A DNA stretch of 27,884 nt from a virus. The notes under the pieces were generated by a model, which saw nothing but the letters and a program-made list of their open reading frames with translations, was not told the DNA's origin and did not search any database. Location: positions 1 to 27,884 of the IMG/VR virus record IMGVR_UViG_3300030118_006529. One strand, 5' to 3'. Positions 22,001-27,884 of this stretch are shown here, in pieces; positions within the stretch are counted from its first letter, which is position 1, and each line of letters begins with the position of its first letter. The position numbers and the translations under genes are program-made.

Positions 22001-25000
22001 TCCTGTAGATCGTCAATATGGTGAATCGATAAGTGATTTAATTGATATTAGACCAAGAGTTGCTGGATATGATACATCTTCAACACTATCACCATTTGAC
22101 TTTGCATCCAGATCATTTGCATCTCAAGAAAATAATGTTCCCGATCCTTTAGTTCCAGATGAAACATTAGTTGTTACTTATAATTATTATCAAGGAAGAA
22201 AAGATAGATTATTCTTAGATAAGGCTGGTGATTTTATATATCTTCAAGGTGTTCCATCAGATGATCCTAAAGAACCACAAGCGATAGGTGATGCAATTGA
22301 AGTTGCTAAAATTTCAATGCCTCCATTTGTTGATAATATTAATCAAGTTAAAATGATTCGCACGAATCACAAACGTTTTACAATGGCAGATATTGGAAGA
22401 CTTGAAAAGAGACTTGATAGTGTTGAATATTACACCAGATTATCTCTCCTTGAATCTGACACTGCAAACTTAACCATTACAGATGCAAATGGATTAAACA
22501 GATTTAAATCAGGATTTTTTGTTGATAACTTTAAAAAACACGCAGCTCATCAAATTGCACATCCAGATTTTTCTGCAAGTATTGATGCAAAAAATGGTTA
22601 CTTAAGGCCTGGACATTATACAACTTGTCTTGATTTAATTGTTGGTTCTAGATCATTTATTGGTATTGGAACAACTGCAAATCCAACTTTAGATATTAAT
22701 CATGTAACCGATATTGATGGTGAAAATATTAAAAAAACTGGAAGACTTTTAACATTAGACTATACTGAATCAGAAATGTTGAGACAGATATACGCCTCTA
22801 GAGTTGAAAATGTCAATCCATTCTTAATTGTTTATTATCAAGGAGACATGACAATTTCTCCTGATTCAGATATTTGGATGGATACAAAACGTGTTGATGC
22901 AAGTGTTACTGAAGATACATCTCAATTTGATAATACGATTGCTCAACTAGGTATCGATGAACAAACTGGATTTAGTGAAGTTAATTGGGGTGCATGGGAA
23001 ACAAACTGGACATCTGAAGAGGTAGAGAGCACTTGGGAGAGATCAACTACAAAACAATTGGATGTCGTTGATCCAAAAGATTTGCCACCAGGCATAAAAA
23101 TGAATCTTCAACATATTGCTAACTATCGAAAAGTTATAGAGTTGAATGGAAGGTGGCTTCCAAAAGGTGCTGGTAAGATTACTGATGCGACAATAAAAAC
23201 CTCAACTGAATATGAAGATATTTTAAAAACAACAGAACAATCAAGGGAAGGTATTCAATATCAAGTTACTCCAAAAGTTACAGAACAATCTCTTGGAGAT
23301 AGAACTTTAAGTCGTGATATTATTCCTTACATGAGATCTCGAAACATTGAAATCACATGTAATCGAATGAAACCTAGAACTCGCTTCTATGTTTATTTTG
23401 ACAACGTTGATGTAACCGCATTTGTAACACCAAAACTACTTGAAATTAGTATGACAAGTGGCGTATTCCAAACTGGAGAAACAGTGTTCATGCCTGGTAG
23501 TGGTCATGCATTCCAATTTAGACTTGCTGCACCAAATCACAAGGAGGGCCCTTATAATGCACCAACAACAGTTCTTACATTAAATCCTTATGATAATGCT
23601 GCTGGTATTTCAACTGTGTATTCAACTTCATCTAATATTTTAAATATTGATACATTTAGTCTTGCCACACAAGTTCAAGGTTCTTTCTTTGGTCATGTTA
23701 AAACTGGAGTGAAACTCGTTGGTGAAACAAGTAAAGCTCAAGCAACAGTAACAAATGTAAGATTGATTAGTGACACTCTTGGTAACTTAAAATGTTGTTT
23801 CAACATACCAGACCCAAATAAAGATGCAAATCCTAGATTTGAAACTGGTACAAAAACTCTTCGTTTAACCACAAGTCCAACAAATTCCACGGTTGCTGGA
23901 ACTGTAACTGGATCTGCTGAAGCAAACTTCCAAGCTAAGGGTGAGTTAGAGACAGTTCAAGAACAGGTATTAAGTATCAAAACTCCTCAGATTGAAAGAT
24001 TATCAACAGAAGAACAGAGAGTTTTAAATGATAGAATCACAAGAAGAGTTACGGGCCCTGCTGGTGAATCTTTAGACGCTGTAACTGAGATCACTGGTGT
24101 TCAGTATTATGACCCTCTTGCACAAACCTTCCGTGTTGATGAGACATCTGGTGTATTCATAACATCTGTTGATGTATTCATGCAAACAAAAGATGAAGAG
24201 TTACCTTTGACCTTACAGGTCAGAACAGTTGAAACTGGATTACCAACATCTAAGATTCTACCATTTAGTGTTGTAGTCAAAGATCCAAGTGAAGTGAATG
24301 TATCTGAAGATGCATCAATTCCAACAACATTTACTTTTGAATCTCCGATTTATTTGACAGGAGAACAAGAATATGCTTTAGTTCTTGTAACACCAGCAGA
24401 AAACTATAATTGTTGGATATCAAGAATGGGAGAGGTTGATATATCAACTGCAAATCTACCAGATGAACAACAGGTATTAATCAGTCAGCAACCATATCTA
24501 GGATCTTTATTCAAGTCTCAGAACGGTACAACTTGGGATCCAAGTCAATATGAAGATATGAAATTTACAATCAGAAGAGCTGTATTTAACACAGAACCCT
24601 CTGTAGGTAGATTCTTTAATTCAGAATTATCAACTGGTAATGATGAGGTTCCTACTCTACCACCAAATCCAATCACATCTCTGTCTAAGAAGGCTGTTGT
24701 TGGTTTAGGATCAGCAATTCTTGGAACAACTCCAGCTGTCGGATTAGTCCCTGGCGTTACAATTACTCAGTTTGATAATTTGAACGCATCTGCGACTCTT
24801 ATTAACACAGCTGGTGTTGCTAAAATAGGTGATGCAAGTGCTGTTACAATTGTGAATCCTGGCGTTGGATATACACCTTCAAGTGGATCTCTTGCGTATA
24901 ATGATATTCCAATGACCACTGAAACTGGAGAGGGAACTGGTATTATTGGAAATGTTACAGTTCAAAATGGAGAGATAAGTGCAGTTACTTTCACAAATGG

Positions 25001-26594
25001 TGGGCAAAACTATGCAGTCGGTGATACTCTTGGAATTGGAACTTTGGGTCTTGGAAATGGAAGTGGTGCTGTTCTATCTGTAGGAGTTATTACTGCAATA
25101 AACAGTGTTGTTCTTGATAATATTCAAGGATCATTTGTTACAGGAGTTGGAACACTTGGATACAATAATGGATCAACTGTAATTGGAATAGACGGTAAAA
25201 CTGTTGGTAGTGGATCTACAGTCGCAAGTTTTGATGTAAATTCAACTAATGATGGATTACATTTTAAAGTTAATCATCGAGCTCATGGGTTACATGCATT
25301 TAACAATTTAGTTAAAATTGAAGATGTTGAATCAGATGTTCCATCAACAAAACTTACTGCTGATTTTGATATCAATTCTTTATCTGATATATCTGTGGTA
25401 TCCTCTTCTAATTTTGCAACATTTGAAGGAGTTGGTGTTGGATCAACAAACTTCGGATTTGCTCGAATTGGAGATGAAATCATTTCATACACTGGTGTTT
25501 CTGAAGGAGCAATCACTGGAATTACAACAAGAGGAATTGATGACACACCTTCATCTGATCATTCATCTGGAGATCTAATTTCAAAATATGAATTCTCTGG
25601 AGTTTCTCTCCGAAGAATTAATAAAACTCATGATATGAATAGTCCGACTGTGACAGTTCCAAATGACAAGGATCTAGATTTTTATCATATAAAACTTAAT
25701 ATGAATACAGATGGTGAAGATAGAAGTGGTGGAACAAAACCAGATCGTTTCTTCTCATCTACAAAAAGAGGTGGTGGAGTAAATGTGACTGCAACACAAA
25801 ATATACAATTTGAAACCATCACACCAAATGTTACTACAATGACACCACCAGGCACAACTATTGGTGGTCGAATTAGAACTATATCAGCGACAAGTGTTGA
25901 TGGTTCTGAACAGTCATTTGCAGATCAAGGATTTGAACCAATCGCTCTCAATAATCAAACACACTTTGAAACACCAAGAATGGTTGCATCTAAAGTTAAT
26001 GAAGATCGTCAATTATCTGATTTGCCAGGAAATAAATCATTAACATTTGAGGTTTTGATGACAAGTAACAATCCTAACGTTTCACCTGTCATTGATTTAG
26101 ATCGAGTCAGCACAGTTTTAACCACTAACCGTATTAACAGTCCAGTATCAAACTTTGCAACCGATAGTCGTGTGAATGAAACTGGTCAAGATCCTTGTGC
26201 ATCAACATACGTTTCTAATTTAATTCAATTAGACAATCCAGCAACTGATATTACTGTTGAATTTGCTGCGTATCGAAGATCTGGATCTGATATTCGTGTA
26301 TTCTTTAAAACAATTAGTGAAGGGTCATCTGAAAACAGTATGGATAGAGATTTTGAATTATTCCCAGGCTTTGACAATATTGATCAAAATGGTAAAATAA
26401 TTAATCTATCTAATAATAGTGGAAGATCTGATGATCAAATAACTCCTTCAGTTGGTGGAGAATTTAAAGATTATACCTTTAGTTCAAGAGAGTTACCACC
26501 ATTTACTAAGTTCCAAATTAAAATTGATATGGTTGGAACTGATCAAGCTAAACCACCATTCATCAAAGAACTTAGAGCTATCGCAATTGCATAA
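19035..26594 (+). CDS. DUF4815-type giant virion protein (2519 aa)
   Basis: The N-terminus (PYFDDFDKNKNFYRVLFKPG, then ARELSTLQSILQNQIEQFG and FFKEGS) is the signature of the DUF4815 family of phage tail/baseplate proteins. Later landmarks are ISPGKAYVKGYSIEK (about 350) and PTYYDFSFIERKKVFEAPTN (about 937). A block with MADIGRLEKRLDSVEYYTRL (about 1115) follows, then a Trp-rich patch (VNWGAWETNWTSEEVESTW, about 1315). SRDIIPYMRSRNIEITCNRM (about 1427) and YYDPLAQTFRVDE (about 1690), a beta domain common in large tail fibres, come next. Two GGSGY modules lie at about 1933-2002. The C-terminal ~180 residues (VSPVIDLDRVS) look like a terminal beta domain. It takes the T4 position of genes 9-12, but I see no similarity to gp9, gp10, gp11 or gp12. 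It is probably a baseplate or fibre component made late in infection. It ends in a TAATG overlap. Confidence 0.8.
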   Translation: MPQETNLNVSPYFDDFDKNKNFYRVLFKPGSPVQARELSTLQSILQNQIEQFGTHFFKEGSKVIPGNLSYDNNFTCVQIEDAFLGIPVSLYFDQLIGRRITGARSGVTATIKKILSKEDSDRGNITLYIKYEKSGDDFATEKFEDGESLSANTDIVFGASVISANEPFANTLAFGATATGSAMSIGEGVYFIRGTFAQVQSETLILDQYSGTPSYRIGFDVQEEFISADEDPSLNDNASGFTNFAAPGADRLQINISLMKKNLDDTNDQNFIEIARVQAGELQTFVKDTQYNLLNDRLARRTYDESGDYYVRPFEVFAKESLNDSIGNKGIYSSEQKTTEGNIPSKDLMVMQISPGKAYVKGYSIEKIATGFIDVPKPRTTKTVEQEAVSYTTGDPLFVNNVFGSPSLGIGTTATVSLIDRRRGNSGSEIGLARLYDFKAQSASFVNETTQYETRLFDVKTFTNIQVGTAFTSLLAGSHIQGARSGSTGFVRADRTNSAHFVLSDVSGKFIKDESIIVNGVQNGRVIIKVDSFGFNDVKSIKSAVGVSTFEADVLLDMGSKLTNLISGNLRLSNTSGNTGIITSSGQNFVGLITANNIVSYSVPGETVPRFNRITGVSTDGTQINVAGITSVAGICNGGVLDGLIPGSLDVNDLFLRRTSFEISENSLLTPVRHNNIESLDVTTTTVQLRKQFSDITVANNSFTSPTAGADLFFQPFDEERYFISYNDGSIEPLKESQVTIAADKKTVSFVGLSSVSGKANLFATVLKSKVKNKLKKLNDANVINITRSSLAASGIGTNSLNDGLTFNRVFGTRVQDRKISLNVPDAVQLLGVFESNDAGDADLPSLTLTAYSGPSGNNSDLIAGEKITGLDSNAIAVVVEKPSTTTLGVVLLNQNQFAIGETVKTERSGITALITDQTSGDRNITNQYLLNTNYKPTYYDFSFIERKKVFEAPTNRLKVVFKNFFVTSDDTGDFFNASSYPTDSKELIPVDRQYGESISDLIDIRPRVAGYDTSSTLSPFDFASRSFASQENNVPDPLVPDETLVVTYNYYQGRKDRLFLDKAGDFIYLQGVPSDDPKEPQAIGDAIEVAKISMPPFVDNINQVKMIRTNHKRFTMADIGRLEKRLDSVEYYTRLSLLESDTANLTITDANGLNRFKSGFFVDNFKKHAAHQIAHPDFSASIDAKNGYLRPGHYTTCLDLIVGSRSFIGIGTTANPTLDINHVTDIDGENIKKTGRLLTLDYTESEMLRQIYASRVENVNPFLIVYYQGDMTISPDSDIWMDTKRVDASVTEDTSQFDNTIAQLGIDEQTGFSEVNWGAWETNWTSEEVESTWERSTTKQLDVVDPKDLPPGIKMNLQHIANYRKVIELNGRWLPKGAGKITDATIKTSTEYEDILKTTEQSREGIQYQVTPKVTEQSLGDRTLSRDIIPYMRSRNIEITCNRMKPRTRFYVYFDNVDVTAFVTPKLLEISMTSGVFQTGETVFMPGSGHAFQFRLAAPNHKEGPYNAPTTVLTLNPYDNAAGISTVYSTSSNILNIDTFSLATQVQGSFFGHVKTGVKLVGETSKAQATVTNVRLISDTLGNLKCCFNIPDPNKDANPRFETGTKTLRLTTSPTNSTVAGTVTGSAEANFQAKGELETVQEQVLSIKTPQIERLSTEEQRVLNDRITRRVTGPAGESLDAVTEITGVQYYDPLAQTFRVDETSGVFITSVDVFMQTKDEELPLTLQVRTVETGLPTSKILPFSVVVKDPSEVNVSEDASIPTTFTFESPIYLTGEQEYALVLVTPAENYNCWISRMGEVDISTANLPDEQQVLISQQPYLGSLFKSQNGTTWDPSQYEDMKFTIRRAVFNTEPSVGRFFNSELSTGNDEVPTLPPNPITSLSKKAVVGLGSAILGTTPAVGLVPGVTITQFDNLNASATLINTAGVAKIGDASAVTIVNPGVGYTPSSGSLAYNDIPMTTETGEGTGIIGNVTVQNGEISAVTFTNGGQNYAVGDTLGIGTLGLGNGSGAVLSVGVITAINSVVLDNIQGSFVTGVGTLGYNNGSTVIGIDGKTVGSGSTVASFDVNSTNDGLHFKVNHRAHGLHAFNNLVKIEDVESDVPSTKLTADFDINSLSDISVVSSSNFATFEGVGVGSTNFGFARIGDEIISYTGVSEGAITGITTRGIDDTPSSDHSSGDLISKYEFSGVSLRRINKTHDMNSPTVTVPNDKDLDFYHIKLNMNTDGEDRSGGTKPDRFFSSTKRGGGVNVTATQNIQFETITPNVTTMTPPGTTIGGRIRTISATSVDGSEQSFADQGFEPIALNNQTHFETPRMVASKVNEDRQLSDLPGNKSLTFEVLMTSNNPNVSPVIDLDRVSTVLTTNRINSPVSNFATDSRVNETGQDPCASTYVSNLIQLDNPATDITVEFAAYRRSGSDIRVFFKTISEGSSENSMDRDFELFPGFDNIDQNGKIINLSNNSGRSDDQITPSVGGEFKDYTFSSRELPPFTKFQIKIDMVGTDQAKPPFIKELRAIAIA
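24831..25040 (+). repeat. GGSGY modules in the DUF4815 protein
   Basis: Two units, ASAVTIVNPGVGYTPSSGSL and ISAVTFTNGGQNYAVGDTLG, are members of the same repeat family as in gp7-like and gp8, followed by Gly-rich GIGTLGLGNGSGA. Confidence 0.65.
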
Positions 26595-26827
26595 TGAAAA
26601 ATCACGTTCCAGTTGAGGGAAGTTCTGGACTCTATCGAGATTCAGAATCCACAGCAATTATTAATCGAGATAAAAAAGCATATCTTGCATATATGCAAAG
26701 AAAAAAAGATGCTGAAAAGAAAAATAATGAGTTAGATCAAATGAAAGAAGATCTCGATAATGTCAAAGGTGAATTAGGAGAAATAAAAGGTCTTCTATCT
26801 ACTCTTGTACAAAAACTAAATAATTAG
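26594..26827 (+). CDS. Small coiled-coil phage protein (77 aa)
   Basis: The start overlaps the stop of the giant gene (TAATG), so it is coupled to it. Residues 1-30 (VEGSSGLYRDSESTAIINRD, then KKAYLAY) form a short conserved-looking head. Residues about 33-75 are a heptad-like coiled coil, with Lys/Glu/Asp at surface positions and Leu/Met/Val at core positions (ELDQMKEDLDNVKGELGEIK). It probably oligomerises, and its genome place next to baseplate and neck genes suggests a structural or assembly accessory, possibly binding the preceding protein. Function unproven. Only AAAA precedes the next ATG. Confidence 0.8.
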   Translation: MKNHVPVEGSSGLYRDSESTAIINRDKKAYLAYMQRKKDAEKKNNELDQMKEDLDNVKGELGEIKGLLSTLVQKLNN

Positions 26828-26831
26828 AAAA

Positions 26832-27197
26832 ATGGCACAACAACAGGTAATCACTTTTGATCCAGATGTTGCCGTTCCAATGGGTGTAAATCTAACCATA
26901 TTTTCTGGTGCAGATTTTAACACTACATTTACAGTTAAAACTTCTGTTGGTTCAAGTATAAATTTTACTAACTATACTGGACGAAGCAATATAAAGAAGT
27001 CTGTGATTGGAACTGCAAACACTTTTGGTGTAACTCTCGGAACTACAGATGGTAAAGTGACTTTATCAATGGGTTCAACAATTACCAGAAGTTTAGCAGA
27101 AGGTAGATATCTGTATGATGTGAATGTGAGTTCTGGTTCTACTTTCTTTAAAATTGTAGAAGGTAATGTGCTTGTTAGATCAGGTATTTCAACATAG
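26832..27197 (+). CDS. Small beta-rich virion-associated protein (121 aa)
   Basis: The protein begins QVITFDPDVAVPMGVNLTIF and continues with GADFNTTFTVKTS and INFTNYTGRSNIKKSV, then TDGKVTLSMGSTITRSLAEG and RYLYDVNVSSGSTFFKIVEG. The pattern (hydrophobic alternation, 'dl-tgyt-gr-x-i', 'l-gkvtls', 'g-rY-YDV', 'k-ive-G-v-V') is that of a small immunoglobulin-like beta-sandwich found next to neck and tail genes in marine phages. It resembles the N-terminal attachment domains of fibre proteins. No enzyme motif is present. The start four bases after the previous stop has no Shine-Dalgarno sequence. It precedes the neck gene by nine bases. Specific role unknown. Confidence 0.8.
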   Translation: MAQQQVITFDPDVAVPMGVNLTIFSGADFNTTFTVKTSVGSSINFTNYTGRSNIKKSVIGTANTFGVTLGTTDGKVTLSMGSTITRSLAEGRYLYDVNVSSGSTFFKIVEGNVLVRSGIST

Positions 27198-27206
27198 GGG
27201 TGAATA

Positions 27207-27884
27207 ATGGCTCAACCAAGTTCAAGACAAGGTTTAATAGATTACGCAAAAAGACAGCTTGGTTTTCCTGTCTTGGAGATTAATGTTGCAGATGAACAAT
27301 TTCAAGATCTGTTAGATGATGCTATTCAAATATATCAAGAGAGACATTACGATGGTATCGTAAGAATGTATTTGAAATATAAAATTACACAAGAAGATAT
27401 TGATAGGGGACAAGCAAGAGGTGGAGAAAAAAATGCTGGAATTACAACCACAACTGGAACTTCAACAGTAGGGTTATCAACCACTTTTAATTTTGAAGAG
27501 AATCAAAATTATTTACAAATGCCTGCTTCTGTAATCGGAGTTAATCAGATATTTAAAATCAGATCCGATACAGTTTATGATGGATTATTTAATATTCGAT
27601 ATCAATTATTTTTAAATGATTTATATGCCTTTGGATCAGTTGATCTTCTACAATATTCAATGGTTCAAACATATCTTGAAGATATTAGTTTCTTGTTAAA
27701 TCCAGATATGAAATTTAGATTTAATATTCGTCAAGATCGTCTTTACATTGATACTGATTTTCAACATTTGCAAGTCAATGATCATTTTGTAATAGATTGT
27801 TTCCGAATTTTAGATCCAGATGATTTTACTCAAGTTTATAATGATCAGTTCTTAAAAAGATATTTTACAGCGTTATGTAAGAAA
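27207..27884 (+). CDS. 13: Neck protein gp13-like, 3' end outside window
   Basis: The frame stays open to the last base (226 codons); T4 gp13 is 309 aa, so about a quarter is missing. Seen: QGLIDYAKRQLGFPVLEINV followed by ADEQFQDLLDDAIQIYQERH and DGIVRMYLKY, the conserved start of gp13-type neck proteins in T4-like marine phages. Known: gp13 joins gp14 to complete the head neck before tail attachment. Also seen: a linker of Thr, Ser and Gly (GITTTTGTSTVGLSTTF) interrupts the N-terminal part at about residues 75-90. The ribosome-binding site is AGGGG at 27196-27200, seven bases before the ATG. In T4, gene 13 follows wac; here it follows two small genes. The family call rests on the N-terminal pattern and gene order. 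Confidence 0.82.
   Translation, partial: MAQPSSRQGLIDYAKRQLGFPVLEINVADEQFQDLLDDAIQIYQERHYDGIVRMYLKYKITQEDIDRGQARGGEKNAGITTTTGTSTVGLSTTFNFEENQNYLQMPASVIGVNQIFKIRSDTVYDGLFNIRYQLFLNDLYAFGSVDLLQYSMVQTYLEDISFLLNPDMKFRFNIRQDRLYIDTDFQHLQVNDHFVIDCFRILDPDDFTQVYNDQFLKRYFTALCKK

Noticed and set aside
1-27884. tRNA genes, integrase, transposase or homing endonuclease
   Set aside because: None seen on either strand by eye; gene spacing is too tight for undetected large elements.

Overview
The window looks like the structural (late) region of a T4-like marine myovirus, most likely a cyanophage of Prochlorococcus or Synechococcus. This rests on an AT-rich sequence, all genes on the + strand, TAATG/ATGA start-stop overlaps, T4-type late promoter boxes, a phage-carried speD, and T4-order baseplate genes. 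I recognise homologues of T4 gp25, gp6, gp7, gp8 and gp13 in that order. A T4-like phage of another marine bacterium (for example SAR11) cannot be excluded.

Left part (1-2771): a compact run of mostly translationally coupled small genes. It holds the end of a GT-A-type glycosyltransferase, two tiny membrane proteins, a 63-aa protein, a 45-aa very basic protein, a GNAT-like protein resembling the C-terminal half of aminoacyl-tRNA-protein transferases, a 227-aa conserved-looking unknown, a 35-aa basic peptide, and speD (S-adenosylmethionine decarboxylase) with all key catalytic residues. Four of these (24, 39, 45 and 35 aa) are very short ORFs recognised from start/stop coupling.

Middle and right part (2780-27884): a T4-type late promoter (2780-2787) precedes gp25, gp6 and a giant 4057-aa protein in the gp7 position. 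A second, near-consensus late box (17439-17446) precedes gp8. Then come a 2519-aa DUF4815-type virion protein, a coiled-coil 77-aa protein, a 121-aa beta-rich protein, and the start of the gp13-like neck protein, cut by the window edge. The two giant genes occupy about 71% of the window. T4 genes 9-12 and wac, which lie between 8 and 13 in T4, have no recognisable counterpart here.

The most notable signal is the architecture of the baseplate genes. The gp7-like core sits at the extreme N-terminus of the 4057-aa protein. It is followed by about 3,800 residues of repeated beta-type modules (a GGSGY family, an 'HGF-TG / YYV / RLA' family, GIGST motifs), an embedded YHYH-type domain and other phage structural modules. 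The GGSGY family also occurs as an insertion in gp8 and in the DUF4815 protein, so one repeat family is spread over three adjacent virion genes. This suggests an expanded, modular baseplate periphery, perhaps replacing the missing gp9-gp12 functions. That role is inference.

No tRNA, CRISPR, insertion sequence or integrase was seen. The longest stretch without a gene is 41 bases (2772-2812).
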